Shown here piece after piece: positions 17,069-25,850 of a stretch of DNA of 64,000 bases. Source of the stretch: Pseudomonas sp. SCB32 (GTDB taxonomy: Bacteria; Pseudomonadota; Gammaproteobacteria; Pseudomonadales; Pseudomonadaceae); NCBI RefSeq assembly GCF_009189165.1, contig NZ_CP045118.1, positions 3,286,001-3,350,000 of the forward strand, read 5' to 3'. A program made the translations under genes and the position numbers. How positions within the stretch are numbered: position 1 is the stretch's first letter; each line of letters starts with the position of its first letter. Under the pieces are notes generated by a model. It was not told where the DNA came from, ran no database searches, and saw nothing but the letters and a program-made list of their open reading frames with translations.

Positions 17069-17565
17069 GCGGATTGCTCCTCGGAAGGCGCGCCAAGCGG
17101 CTGCTGATACAGGCGCTGAGTGCGGAAATGGCTGATCAGCCAGGCGCCGTCGATACAGCGAAAATCGATGTCCAACCGTGTACCGAACAGCTCGCTATGG
17201 CCGCCCTGGTAAGTGGAAATCTGCTGCATCAGCCACTGCCCCCGCGCGCCCTCGCCTTCCACGCGAATCGATTCGCTGGTGAGGAAGTGCAGGTTCAGCG
17301 CGAAGTGCGGCGACGGCGGCAGGTAGGCGGCGACGAAGGCCGCCACATCCGCGCGGCCCTGGTGACTGCCGAAGGTCTGTGCGGTCTCGCGGCCTACACC
17401 TTCCCAGACGGCATCCTCGCTGAACAGCGCGGCCAACTCGGCCTCGCTGGCGCGGGGGCTGCGCGGCACGTCGCAGAGGTCCATGTAGCGCGCCATCAGG
17501 CGGCGTACCTGGCTCTCGGCTTCAAGCACGTCCAGGCGGCGTTGCAGGTTCGCCAGATCGCTCAT
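17065..17565 (-). CDS. iacI: SnoaL-like protein of the iac operon
   Basis: This 166-residue protein has a SnoaL/NTF2-like cone fold, seen as an N-terminal helix (RRLDVLEAESQVRRLMARYMDL split around residues 8-31), then LFSEDAVWEGVG and FRTQRLYQ at the end. Small proteins of this fold act as isomerases, hydrolases or dioxygenase-like accessory subunits. Known iac clusters carry iacI at this place. It sits 3 bp after iacB and overlaps iacH by 4 bp. Confidence 0.78.
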   Translation of the reverse strand: MSDLANLQRRLDVLEAESQVRRLMARYMDLCDVPRSPRASEAELAALFSEDAVWEGVGRETAQTFGSHQGRADVAAFVAAYLPPSPHFALNLHFLTSESIRVEGEGARGQWLMQQISTYQGGHSELFGTRLDIDFRCIDGAWLISHFRTQRLYQQPLGAPSEEQSA

Positions 17566-17568
17566 GGC

Positions 17569-17940
17569 TCAGGTCCGCGCGGCTTCGGGAATGGTCAGCG
17601 GACGGCCGATGCGGGCTTCGACCTTGGCGTACTTCCACAGGCTGTATTCGTTCACCGGGGTGGTGCGGAACAGGTTGCAGGCGTCGATCACGGTCTGGTG
17701 ACAGTCGACGTCGGCCATGATGTAGACGGTCCACGGCGAGGTGGTGGAGGCGCCGACCATCAGGCGATCGTCATCCAGCGCGCCTAGGACGGTCACGCCG
17801 GGCAGCGCGCCGAGCGAGCCCATCATCTGGCTGAAGCCCTTCCACACGGCGAGGCCTTCGCCGGTGGGCAGGTCGAAGAAGTTCTGCGTGATGCCGATGC
17901 AGAACAGTACGCGCAAGGGTTCCTGGGTGGTTTGGGTCAT
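17569..17940 (-). CDS. iacB: Small conserved protein of the iac operon
   Basis: This 123-residue protein has an alpha-beta pattern like small dimeric ferredoxin-like (EthD/stress-responsive barrel) proteins: RVLFCIGITQNFFDL near the start and WTVYIMADVDCH in the middle. In known iac clusters iacB follows iacA, as here. A role in an early step with IacA is inferred. Its start lies 30 bp after the iacA stop. Confidence 0.75.
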   Translation of the reverse strand: MTQTTQEPLRVLFCIGITQNFFDLPTGEGLAVWKGFSQMMGSLGALPGVTVLGALDDDRLMVGASTTSPWTVYIMADVDCHQTVIDACNLFRTTPVNEYSLWKYAKVEARIGRPLTIPEAART

Positions 17941-17970
17941 GCTGAAAATCCTTGATCTTGTAGTAGGCGA

Positions 17971-19122
17971 TTACAGGTAACCGGGGATCGGCGGCACGCC
18001 GAGGAACACCGCGCCGGCGCCGTCGTACATGCCGTCGCTGAGGAAGGCGTGCTGGGTGACCACCATGGAGTCGCGCAGGTAGCGCTGCAGCGGGTTGCCG
18101 AGGTAGATCGCCGAGGTGCCGGCCAGGCCGTAGGCGCGCTGCACGGCGGCGGCACCGGCGCGGGACACGTGCACGGCGGCCAGGCGCAGCAGGCTGACCT
18201 GCTCGGGGGTGACCGGGTTGCCGGCGAGGATCGATGCCCAGACTTCCTCGGTGGCGTCGTAGAAGAAACTGCGGGCACCGCGCAGGTCGGCTTCCGCCTT
18301 GCCCACTTCGATGCGCACGTAGGCGCGGTCGGCCAGTTTCGGCGCGCCGGTGATGCCACCGCCGGAGGCCATGCGGGTCACTTCGTCGAGCGCGGCGCGA
18401 CCCAGGCCGAGGTTGACCACGGCGAGTACCTGGGCGGCGTAGGCAATGGTCGGGTAGCGGTAGAGCGGCTCGTCGATGGTCGCTTCGCCGCCACGGATGA
18501 AGGTCCAGCGGTCCTCGACGAAGGCTCCGTCGAGACGCAGGTCATGGCTGCCGGTGCCCTTGAGGCCGACCACATCCCAGTTCTCGACGATTTCCACCTG
18601 GCTGGCCGGCAGCAGCGCGGTACGCGGGCGCCCGCCAGGGCCGGCGGCGCCGATACCGACACCGAGCACGTCGGCGCCCTTGCAACCGCTGGCGAATTTC
18701 CAGGTGCCGGTGACCTTCCAGCCGCCTTCCACCTGCTCGGCCGGTTGCAGCGGGAACAGGCCGCCGGCGAACACCAGGTCCGGGCCCTTGGCGTACAGCA
18801 CGGCCTGGCTTTCCTTGGGCAGTGCTGCGAGGTAGGTGCTGGCGCTGCCGAAGCTGGCGACCCAGCCGGCGGAGCCATCCGCTTCCGAGATGCGCTCGAT
18901 CAGGCGCAGGAAATCGGTCGGCGGCATGGCGGAACCACCGAAACATCTCGGGGTGGCGGCGCGATAGATGCCGACCTCCTTGAAGCGCTCGATCATGTCG
19001 CGCGGAACGTGGCTGCGCAGGTCGAATTCCTGGCGGCGCTGACGCACCTCGTCGAGGACCTGCTCGAAGTCCGCGACGGCTTCGCGGGGCGCTTCTTGTG
19101 CGGCGACGGCTGGGCTCAGCAT
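17971..19122 (-). CDS. iacA: Flavin-dependent indole-3-acetate monooxygenase (acyl-CoA dehydrogenase fold)
   Basis: This 383-residue group D flavin monooxygenase has the acyl-CoA dehydrogenase fold, the class that includes HpaB-like and DszC-like enzymes. Seen features are an N-terminal helical domain, WVASFGSASTYLAALP, a beta domain (VTGTWKFASGCKGADVLG) and a C-terminal four-helix bundle. It needs reduced flavin from a separate reductase; a candidate lies at 57736-58260. The ATG at 19122 has GGAG 9 bases upstream; an ATG 9 bp earlier is too close to that site. It is the first gene of the operon, divergent from a sensor kinase. The iac assignment rests on the full ordered set A-B-I-H-C-D-E-F. 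Confidence 0.85.
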   Translation of the reverse strand: MLSPAVAAQEAPREAVADFEQVLDEVRQRRQEFDLRSHVPRDMIERFKEVGIYRAATPRCFGGSAMPPTDFLRLIERISEADGSAGWVASFGSASTYLAALPKESQAVLYAKGPDLVFAGGLFPLQPAEQVEGGWKVTGTWKFASGCKGADVLGVGIGAAGPGGRPRTALLPASQVEIVENWDVVGLKGTGSHDLRLDGAFVEDRWTFIRGGEATIDEPLYRYPTIAYAAQVLAVVNLGLGRAALDEVTRMASGGGITGAPKLADRAYVRIEVGKAEADLRGARSFFYDATEEVWASILAGNPVTPEQVSLLRLAAVHVSRAGAAAVQRAYGLAGTSAIYLGNPLQRYLRDSMVVTQHAFLSDGMYDGAGAVFLGVPPIPGYL

Positions 19123-19204
19123 GGGCGTCATCTCCGTTGTTGTTCTTCGTTCGGGCCATACCGCTTGGGCGGCGAGTGGGGCCAGTGTAGGGAGGGCAGC
19201 CAAA

Positions 19205-19251
19205 GCCCCTCTATTGGGGCGTGCAGCCCGACCACTAAGGGATTCCCCTAG
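19205..19251. promoter_or_regulatory. Two dyads in the iacA-sensor kinase intergenic region
   Basis: GCCCC-N6-GGGGC lies at 19205-19220, and the imperfect palindrome CTAAGGGATTCCCCTAG lies at 19235-19251. They are centred between the divergent iacA and kinase genes and are plausible operator sites. A related CCCCTAG half-site occurs at about 58388-58395 (minus strand) before the iacG-like/cat operon. Confidence 0.35.
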
Positions 19252-19330
19252 CCCCGCGCTGGTAAATTCCAAGCGTCGCCGGATGCCCACTCGGGTATAA
19301 CGGGCAGGTACACCGCAAGAGCCACGCCAC

Positions 19331-20800
19331 ATGCAGCCCGCCGAGAAAGACTTCCAGCAACTGATCGAAGCCATGCCGCTGTGCATCCTCCTGCACGACG
19401 CACAGACCAAGGAGATCCTCTGGGCCAACCGCGCCGCCCTGACGGTGCTGGGCTTTACCCTGGAGGAGCTGATCCCGCTGAAGGCGCCGGACATGACCAA
19501 GCACGCGCCGCAGTACCGCCGTTCGGTCGGTCTGCGCTGGCTGGAAGGCGCGGCGCGCACCGGCCAGCGCGCCATCGAGTGGTGCTATCGCTCCAAGCAG
19601 GGCGAGGAAATCCTCGCCGAGGCGGTCGCTACCCTGGTGCACCTGGCCGAGCGCGACGTGCTGATGGTGCAGTTCCGCGACATCTCCCGCGAGGAACAGG
19701 TCAAGCGCGACCTGAAGCGCACCGAGAGCCGCCTGCGCGCCTTCATGCAGGACCTGGCCGAGGGCGTGGTAGTGCTCGGCCCGAACGGCGACATCCGCTT
19801 CCTCAGCGAGTCGGCGGCGCGCCTGCTGGAAGGCGACGAACAGGCCCTGCTGGGCGAGAACTTCCTCGCCTGGTGCGACGAGCCCTCCCGCGAGCGCCTC
19901 GCCCCGCGCCTGGCGCTGGACCCATCCGATCGCGCGCCCTACAGCGTCTACTACCACCTGCAGCGGCGCGACGGCGAATGGCGCTGGCACCATGCGACCT
20001 GCCGCTACATCGAGATCGAGGACGACCTGGAAGGCCACCTGCTGCTGTTCCGCGACGTCACCGAACAGGTACGCGCCGAGGAGTCGCGCCGGCAGAGCGA
20101 ACGCAAGCTGGAGTACCTGGCACGCTACAACGCCATGGGCGAGATGGCCGTCGCCATCGCCCACGAGCTGAGCCAGCCGCTGGCCGCGACACGCAACTTC
20201 ATCGAGGGCACCCGCATCCGCCTCGCCCAGAAAGGCGAGATCGAGCCGTCGGTGGCCTGGGGCCTGGACAGCGCGGTGCGGCAGATCGAGCACGCCTCGG
20301 TGATCATCAAGAGCGTGCGCGAATACGTGGTGAAGCTGGAGCAGGCGGAACAGGTGGTCGACCTCAACGACCTGCTACACGAGACCCGCTACTTTATCAG
20401 CCTCAAGGCACAGGACGCCGGGGTGCGCCTGGAGGTGGAGCCCAGCGCCGAACCGCTGCGGGTGAGTTGCGAGAAGGTGCTGGTCGGCCAGGTGATCCTG
20501 AACCTGGCCTTCAACGCCATCGAGGAAATGGCCGACCTGCCGGCCGAGCGGCGCGTGCTGCGCATGCATACCCGCGTCAGCGACGGCAAGGCGCGGCTCT
20601 GCGTGGAGGACCGTGGCCGGGGTATCGACGCTGGCGCGCGGGAGAAGCTGTTCGACGGCTTCTTCAGTTCCAAGGTCAGCGGTAACGGGATTGGGCTTGC
20701 GCTGTGCAACAACATCATCGGCCGGCATCGGGGGGATATCTGGGCGGAGAACGTCGAGCCTTGCGGGACGATGTTCTGCTTTACCTTGCCGTTGGCCTGA
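19331..20800 (+). CDS. Cytosolic PAS-domain sensor histidine kinase (FixL/StyS-like), orphan
   Basis: This 489-residue kinase has no membrane helix. Two PAS domains (about 5-120 and 130-248, the second with a PAC-type end LLLFRDVTEQV) precede a dimerisation domain with phospho-accepting His278 in AIAHELSQPLAATRNF. The C-terminal ATPase has the N-box NLAFNAIEE, the G1-like DRGRGI and a G2-like GNGIGLAL. It is divergent from iacA. No response regulator is adjacent; the only one in the window is the FixJ-type gene at 58557-59198 beside the iacG-like/cat operon. Soluble PAS kinases of this kind (StyS, TodS) control aromatic catabolism with FixJ/NarL-type partners, so control of iac and cat is likely. 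Confidence 0.85.
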   Translation: MQPAEKDFQQLIEAMPLCILLHDAQTKEILWANRAALTVLGFTLEELIPLKAPDMTKHAPQYRRSVGLRWLEGAARTGQRAIEWCYRSKQGEEILAEAVATLVHLAERDVLMVQFRDISREEQVKRDLKRTESRLRAFMQDLAEGVVVLGPNGDIRFLSESAARLLEGDEQALLGENFLAWCDEPSRERLAPRLALDPSDRAPYSVYYHLQRRDGEWRWHHATCRYIEIEDDLEGHLLLFRDVTEQVRAEESRRQSERKLEYLARYNAMGEMAVAIAHELSQPLAATRNFIEGTRIRLAQKGEIEPSVAWGLDSAVRQIEHASVIIKSVREYVVKLEQAEQVVDLNDLLHETRYFISLKAQDAGVRLEVEPSAEPLRVSCEKVLVGQVILNLAFNAIEEMADLPAERRVLRMHTRVSDGKARLCVEDRGRGIDAGAREKLFDGFFSSKVSGNGIGLALCNNIIGRHRGDIWAENVEPCGTMFCFTLPLA

Positions 20801-21378
20801 GCGCTGCGAATTCCCTCTCCATCCGCGATGTACTTGCTTTCGTAGGGCGCATAACGCGTCAAGCGTTATCCGCCGTCTGGTTCGGAGTTCCTGCGCCGCT
20901 TCGGCGTGGGCTGAGAGAGTTTATTTCGCCCCCTCGGGCGAGTCCCTTTTGGGGCCCCAAAAGGAACCAAAAGGTCTTGCCCCTGCATCCGGTTTTTCGC
21001 TTAGGCGAAAAATTCCCTCGCTCCATCGAAGTTTCAGGGGCACGCGTCGACGGGCCATCCCTGGCCCGACGACGCTCTCGCGACATCCATGTCGCTCAAC
21101 CCCTGAAACTCCGACTCCACTCGGCCTCCTGAAGGGGCGCTCCGGTGTGCACTGGGGTTTCTCTGGAAGTCTCCAGTGCAAAGCAAAAGCACAGCCTCTT
21201 GCTCCGCGCTGCTTCTGCTCTCGTAGGAGCGGAGCTTCTTCGCGAAGGCCCGCAACAGCACCCGCGTCGCAGGATGAACACCTGTAGGGCGAAGAACGCG
21301 CAGCGTTATCCGCCATGATGGGCATCGCTTCGTTCCACGCCATCCTGCGACTGCGGCTCCTACGGCTTTCATCCCCGC
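20801..21378 (+). repeat. Intergenic region with long interspersed repeat, copy 2
   Basis: About 20880-21330 matches the minus-strand element at 6385-6832, sharing tcgaagtttcaggggcacg, the gacatccatgtcgctcaac block and gtcgcaggatgaacacc. A REP unit (ctcgtaggagcggagcttcttcgcgaag, about 21220-21247) and a cagcgttatccgccatgatgg unit follow. The frames across it (up to about 220 codons) have no recognisable family and differ between copies, so I call no gene. Confidence 0.6.
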
Positions 21379-21402
21379 AAAAAAAACGGGCCCGAAGGCC
21401 CG
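21379..21402 (-). terminator. Rho-independent terminator after feaB
   Basis: On the minus strand a 6-bp stem with a TTCG loop (CGGGCC at 21387-21392 with GGCCCG at 21397-21402) is followed by eight T residues. It lies 32 bp past the feaB stop. Confidence 0.85.
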
Positions 21403-21434
21403 CTGCTAAACGAGGGTGTTGCTCTCACCATCAA

Positions 21435-22925
21435 TCAGTGCGCGATGCACACCGACTTGATCTCGGTATAGGCCTCGACCACCGCGCGGCCGAACTCGCG
21501 GCCCATGCCCGATTGCTTCACGCCGCCAAAGGGCATGCTCGGGTCGAGCAGCACGTGGGCATTGACCCACACGGTGCCGGACTCGATGCGCGGCACCAGG
21601 TTCATGGCCTTGTTCAGGTCATTGGTCCACAGGCTCGCGCCCAGGCCGTATTCGCTGTCGTTGGCCATCTCGATGGCCTCGTCGTCCTCGTCGAACGGCA
21701 GCACCGCCAGCACCGGGCCGAACACTTCGTCGCGGGCCACGGCCATCTGCATGGTCACATCGGCCAGCACGGTGGGCTGCACATAGAAGCCAGTGCCACC
21801 GACCTGCTCGCCACCACAGACGATGCGGGCGCCCTGCTCGCCGGCACGGGCAATGTGGTTGAGCACGCTGCGCTGCTGCTTGGCGGACACCAGCGGGTTG
21901 ATCTGCGCGGTCGGGTCCATGCCCTCGCCCAGGCTCATGCCGGCGACCGCAGCAGCCAGCTTCTCGACGAACTCGTCGTAGCGCGAACGGTGCACGTAGA
22001 AGCGCGAGGCAGCGGCGCAGACCTGGCCGTTGTTCAGCAGGCCGCCGAGCAGCGCGCCCTGAACGGCGTTGTCGATGTTGGCGTCGGCGAGAACGACCAT
22101 CGGGTTCTTGCCGCCCAGTTCCAGGGCGAAGCGGGTCATGTTCTGCACCGCGGCCAGGCCGACGCTGCGACCAACAGCGGTGGAACCGGTGAAGGACACC
22201 TTGTTCACCAGCTTGTGGCTGGCCAGGCCGCCACCGATGCGCGGGCCGTCGCCGGTGACCAGGTTGAACACCCCGGCCGGCACGCCGGCTTCGAAGGCCA
22301 GTTCGGCCAGGCGCAGGGCGGTCAGCGGGGTTTCCGAAGCAGGCTTGATCACCACGCTATTGCCGGTGGCCAGCGCCGGGATCAGCTTCCACACGGCGAT
22401 CATCAGCGGGAAGTTCCACGGCACGATGCCGGCCACCACGCCCAGCGGCTCGCGGCGGGTGTAGGCGGTGAACTTGGCCCCCGGCGGCAGCGGGATGGAA
22501 ACATTCAGCGACTGGCCTTCGATCTTGGTCGCCCAACCGGCCATGTAGCGCATGAACTCGACGGTGGCGCCCACGTCGAGCATGCGCGAGATGTTGATCG
22601 ACTTGCCCTGGCTGAGGGTTTCCAGCTGGGCCAGCTCTTCGCCGTTCTTCTCCACCAGTTCGGCGAAGCGCAGCAGGATGCGCTCGCGGTCGGCCGGGCG
22701 CAGGTCGGCCCAGACGCGCGACTTGTAGGCCGCGTGGGCGGACTTCACCGCGCGGTCGAGCAGGTCGGTATCGATGTCGGCGACGCTGGAAATGGCATGG
22801 CCGGTGGCGGGGTTCAGCACGTCGGTGCGGGCACCCTCGGGCACCACCCAGGCACCGTCGATGAAGCAGCCATGGCGGCGGCTGAGGAATGCGCTTACCT
22901 GGGGCAGGATTTCAGTAGTGCTCAT
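21435..22925 (-). CDS. feaB: Phenylacetaldehyde dehydrogenase, NAD-dependent
   Basis: This 496-residue aldehyde dehydrogenase has the catalytic Glu in LELGGKNP, the catalytic Cys in GQVCAAASR (about 300), the oxyanion Asn in VPWNFPL and PFGGVKQSG near the end. It would oxidise phenylacetaldehyde (and 4-hydroxyphenylacetaldehyde) to the acid. CAGGAG lies 6 bases before the ATG. It follows a cytochrome c gene by 50 bp on the same strand. With feaR upstream of that pair and aromatic amine dehydrogenase genes at 42.7 kb it forms the upper route into paa. A paired FeaR-type box before the cytochrome gene supports the substrate assignment. Confidence 0.87.
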   Translation of the reverse strand: MSTTEILPQVSAFLSRRHGCFIDGAWVVPEGARTDVLNPATGHAISSVADIDTDLLDRAVKSAHAAYKSRVWADLRPADRERILLRFAELVEKNGEELAQLETLSQGKSINISRMLDVGATVEFMRYMAGWATKIEGQSLNVSIPLPPGAKFTAYTRREPLGVVAGIVPWNFPLMIAVWKLIPALATGNSVVIKPASETPLTALRLAELAFEAGVPAGVFNLVTGDGPRIGGGLASHKLVNKVSFTGSTAVGRSVGLAAVQNMTRFALELGGKNPMVVLADANIDNAVQGALLGGLLNNGQVCAAASRFYVHRSRYDEFVEKLAAAVAGMSLGEGMDPTAQINPLVSAKQQRSVLNHIARAGEQGARIVCGGEQVGGTGFYVQPTVLADVTMQMAVARDEVFGPVLAVLPFDEDDEAIEMANDSEYGLGASLWTNDLNKAMNLVPRIESGTVWVNAHVLLDPSMPFGGVKQSGMGREFGRAVVEAYTEIKSVCIAH

Positions 22926-22975
22926 GTTCACTCCTGGCTGGAAGCGGGCCGCTGCGGCCCGTTCGGAAGAAAGGG

Positions 22976-23383
22976 TCAGTGCTGCTGGCTGAGCCAGCAG
23001 GTCACGGCGCGGCGCTCGGCGGCGTCGGCGAGGCCGGCGAACGGCATGTAGGTGCCGGGCACTGCGGACTGCGGCTGGGTGATGAAGGCGTCGAGGTTGT
23101 CGCGGTTCCAGGCGGCGCCTTTGGTCTTCATGGCCTCGGAATAGCTGAAGCCGGCCAGCGAGCCGGACATGCGCCCGACCACGCCATGCAGGTTGGGACC
23201 CATCATTCCGGGGCCGTCCTTCTGCGCCGAGTGGCAGACGGAGCAGTCGCGGGCGAATACGTTCTGGCCCTGCTCGGCTTCGGCGGCCGGGCAGGTATCG
23301 GCAGCAGCGACAGCGCACTGGGCGGCGGCCAGCGCCAGCAACAGTGCGCCGGCGGCGGCCTTGAGGGATTTGTGGAAGGACAT
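22976..23383 (-). CDS. Periplasmic class I cytochrome c, co-transcribed with feaB
   Basis: This 135-residue protein has a signal peptide (1-27) and one haem site CSVCH (Cys47, Cys50, His51), with the sixth ligand Met in GTYMPFAG. It resembles mitochondrial-type cytochrome c, and the mature part has two further Cys. GGTGGAG precedes the ATG. It is the first gene of the unit with feaB and carries the FeaR-type box upstream, so it is probably the electron carrier for the periplasmic amine dehydrogenase, since FeaB itself uses NAD. That link is inference. Confidence 0.85.
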   Translation of the reverse strand: MSFHKSLKAAAGALLLALAAAQCAVAAADTCPAAEAEQGQNVFARDCSVCHSAQKDGPGMMGPNLHGVVGRMSGSLAGFSYSEAMKTKGAAWNRDNLDAFITQPQSAVPGTYMPFAGLADAAERRAVTCWLSQQH

Positions 23384-23484
23384 CTGGCTCCACCTCGAAG
23401 CGGTCAGGCCGGCGCGGGAAACACGCCGGCACGCGCGAGGGATTCGCGCTTTTCGAGGGGGATTGTTACTGGCGCCAAAAAGGC

Positions 23485-23525
23485 GGGACTTTTTCTGTGT
23501 GCCAGTTGGTTTGGCGGGGGTGCCA
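23485..23525 (-). promoter_or_regulatory. Tandem FeaR-type box upstream of cytochrome c-feaB
   Basis: On the minus strand TGGCA-N8-AAA starts at 23525 and a second TGGCA copy starts at 23504, exactly 21 bp apart. The second copy continues CACAGAAAAAGTCCC. The E. coli FeaR site is published as TGNCA-N8-AAA in two copies. The same architecture is present before aauB (42602) and the porin gene (51427). The box ends about 102 bp before the ATG. Confidence 0.75.
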
Positions 23526-23570
23526 AGAAGCGGGATATCCGGAGTCAGTCTCGGCGCCGCCATTCCCCTT

Positions 23571-23735
23571 GTAGGAGCGGGCCACGCCCGCGATTCGCGC
23601 GCATGGCGCGCTCCTACCCGGAAAACCAGACCGTAGGGCGCATGAAGCGGAACGCTTCATCCGCCGACAGGCGCTGACACCGAGGCTTCGGCGGATAACG
23701 CTGGCGCGTTATGCGCCCTACGGGTGCCACGCTCA
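23571..23735. repeat. REP cluster between the fea unit and feaR
   Basis: A gtaggagcgggccacgcccgcg...gcatggcgcgctcctac hairpin spans 23571-23617. It is followed by 'gtagggcgcatgaagcgg' and 'ggcggataacgctggcgcgttatgcgccctac' units to about 23722. No gene is seen. Confidence 0.6.
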
Positions 23736-23795
23736 AGCCTCAGCGTGGGCAATGACGCCGGTGAATCGGCGTACAACCGCGAACGGTCGTACGCC

Positions 23796-24710
23796 CTACT
23801 GCGCGTACCGCTTGCGGTACTCGCCCGGGGACACCCCGAAACGCGACTTGAATGCAGTGGAGAAGTAGCTGGAGTCCGAGAAGCCCCACGCATACCCCAG
23901 CGCCGACAGCTTCTGCTCGAAGTGCGCGTTGCGCAGCGACTCGGCGCAGAAGTCCAGGCGGCGGTTCTTGATGTACTGGGCGACGACCATGCCCTTCTTC
24001 GAGAACATCCGGTACAGGCCGCGCACGGAAACGCCGACCTCGCGGGCGATCAGTTCCGGGCAGAGTTCCTCGGCGCTGATGTGCTCGTCGATGAACGACA
24101 CCGATTTGCGGAACATCCGCTCATGGCTGTCGCACTCGCTTTCCTGGGCACTGATCGCTGGGCGCAGCAGGCTGACCAGGGCGTCCAGGGTGGCCTCGCT
24201 TTCCTGCATGCCGATGCCATCGTGGCGGCTGACCTCGCCGACCATGCCGCTGGCCAGCGCGGCGATCGGTGCGCTGCCGGGAATGCGCGTCGCGCAGTTC
24301 ACCGAGTTGATCCGCGCGCGCTCGAAGACCTGGCGCGGCAGGATCAGCGAGACCTGCCGGGCTTTCTCCAGGTAGGTCATGTTGCTCGGCAGGCTGGCGT
24401 CGATCAGGGTGATGTCGCCGCGCGAAAGCTCCACGCGGTTGTCGCCCTGCTCCAGGCGCGAGCGACCCTCCAGCTGGAACACGGCGTAATAGTTGTTGCT
24501 GCCACCGGCCGCGATTTCCTTGCTGGTCCGGTACAGGCTGATCTGCTCCAGTTCGACCTGGCTCAGCTTGATGGCGCCGCCCTGAAATTCCTTGAGCTCG
24601 CTACTGAATTCCGGCCCCAGGGGATGCGCGGCGAAACGCCCGCATGCCTGGTTGATCCGCGCCAGCCATGCCTCGAAGGCATCGCCGCGCACTTGGGTTG
24701 AGGTATTCAT
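23796..24710 (-). CDS. feaR: AraC-family activator of aromatic amine degradation
   Basis: This 304-residue AraC/XylS protein has an N-terminal effector domain (AraC-binding-like, about 20-190) and two C-terminal helix-turn-helix motifs (ELIAREVGVSVRGLYRMFSK and LGYAWGFSDSSYFSTAFKSR). The overall pattern is that of FeaR, whose E. coli homologue responds to the aldehyde product of amine oxidation. The start is the ATG at 24710; an upstream in-frame TTG is possible. It lies in the same orientation as cytochrome c-feaB with its own promoter region. Tandem boxes matching the known FeaR motif occur at three promoters in this window. Confidence 0.85.
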   Translation of the reverse strand: MNTSTQVRGDAFEAWLARINQACGRFAAHPLGPEFSSELKEFQGGAIKLSQVELEQISLYRTSKEIAAGGSNNYYAVFQLEGRSRLEQGDNRVELSRGDITLIDASLPSNMTYLEKARQVSLILPRQVFERARINSVNCATRIPGSAPIAALASGMVGEVSRHDGIGMQESEATLDALVSLLRPAISAQESECDSHERMFRKSVSFIDEHISAEELCPELIAREVGVSVRGLYRMFSKKGMVVAQYIKNRRLDFCAESLRNAHFEQKLSALGYAWGFSDSSYFSTAFKSRFGVSPGEYRKRYAQ

Positions 24711-24795
24711 GACCAGCAAAGCCTCGCGCGTTCTTGTTGTTATCAGCGTCCGCCTCGATGGGCGGATCGACGTTGATCGATGTCAGGATCGATCA

Positions 24796-24831
24796 CTTAC
24801 CCTGCGCCGCCGATCGGTGACCCAGGGTAAG
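24796..24831. promoter_or_regulatory. Inverted repeat between paaX and feaR
   Basis: CTTACCCTG (24796-24804) and CAGGGTAAG (24823-24831) form a perfect 9-bp inverted repeat with 18-bp spacing. It lies after the paaX stop and upstream of feaR. No T-run follows on either strand, so an operator for feaR control is as likely as a weak terminator. Confidence 0.35.
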
Positions 24832-24849
24832 GCACTTTTCAGGCCAACA

Positions 24850-25773
24850 TCACTTCAAGCCGCCGAAGCGACGGTAGAAGCTCTCGCCCACGTCCGGCAG
24901 CGGGCCGTCGGCGGTTTCCAGATTGCTGTTCAGCCACTCTTCCGCCTTGGCGAAGATCAGCCGGTAGATATTGCGACACAGCTGTCTCGCTGCACGCCCT
25001 TCCCAGTCGCCGGGCAGCAACTCATCCGGCAGCTGCGGGTCACGCAGCAGCAGCCGGCGGTATTCGTGGATCAGCAGGATGCGCGCCAGGAAGCAGTCCG
25101 ACGGCTGCAGGTTGTCCTGCTCGCGCAATATCTGCCAGAGCGGGCGGAACAGGCGGATGAACTCGCTGTAGTGGCTCGCCAGCTCGTCGATGTTCCAGCT
25201 CTCGCGCACCTGCAGGCGCATGGCGCGGGAGGCCAGCACGTCCTGGCTATGGGTGTCGAAGATGATGCTGTCGTCCAGCGCTTCCAGGTCCTGCAGGGTC
25301 GTCACCAGGTCGGCGCGGTCGCCGCGCGGACAGGCCAGCACGGTCGGGGCGATGGCGCCGAAGCCCTGCCACTCCAGTTCCTCGCGTACCTGCTTGCGCT
25401 TGTCCGCCGACAGCTGGGAGAGCATCACCAGGGTCCAGGCACCGTCCCAGGCCGGCAGGCTGGAGCTGTACACCCGCTTGAAGGCCTTCTCGAAACGCCG
25501 CCGGCCGGTGCCGGTGAGGCTGTAGTAGCTGCGCCGGCCGACCTTCTCGGCGGTCAGCCAGTCTTCCTTGGTCAGGCGGAAGATCGAGGTGCGGATCAGC
25601 CGCTCGTTGATGCCGATGGGCTCCAGCAGGTTGATCAGGCTACCCAGCCAGACGGTGCCGCCGTGGGGTTCGATGGCATCGCCATAAAGGGTGATGATCA
25701 GCGAACTGGCACGGATCGGTGTCTGTTCCTGGAAGCGGGTGATCAGCTGGTTCAGCGGTGCAAGGGCAGTCAT
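24850..25773 (-). CDS. paaX: PaaX, phenylacetyl-CoA-responsive repressor
   Basis: This 307-residue repressor has an N-terminal winged helix (ASSLIITLYGDAIEPHGGTV, then LEPIGINERLIRTSIFRLTKE, about 22-72), a ferredoxin-like middle domain and a C-terminal PaaX domain. In known systems it blocks paa promoters until phenylacetyl-CoA binds. It is followed by paaY and paaN going upstream, all on the minus strand, divergent from paaFGHIJK. Six copies of a GTATC-centred motif in the two paa control regions are candidate binding sites. Confidence 0.92.
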   Translation of the reverse strand: MTALAPLNQLITRFQEQTPIRASSLIITLYGDAIEPHGGTVWLGSLINLLEPIGINERLIRTSIFRLTKEDWLTAEKVGRRSYYSLTGTGRRRFEKAFKRVYSSSLPAWDGAWTLVMLSQLSADKRKQVREELEWQGFGAIAPTVLACPRGDRADLVTTLQDLEALDDSIIFDTHSQDVLASRAMRLQVRESWNIDELASHYSEFIRLFRPLWQILREQDNLQPSDCFLARILLIHEYRRLLLRDPQLPDELLPGDWEGRAARQLCRNIYRLIFAKAEEWLNSNLETADGPLPDVGESFYRRFGGLK

Positions 25774-25850
25774 GGTCTGGCTGGGAGCGGACAAAGGCCC
25801 GACTATACCCGCCCGCCGGGCCGCCTTGCCATTGGTGTTAACCCCAGTGA

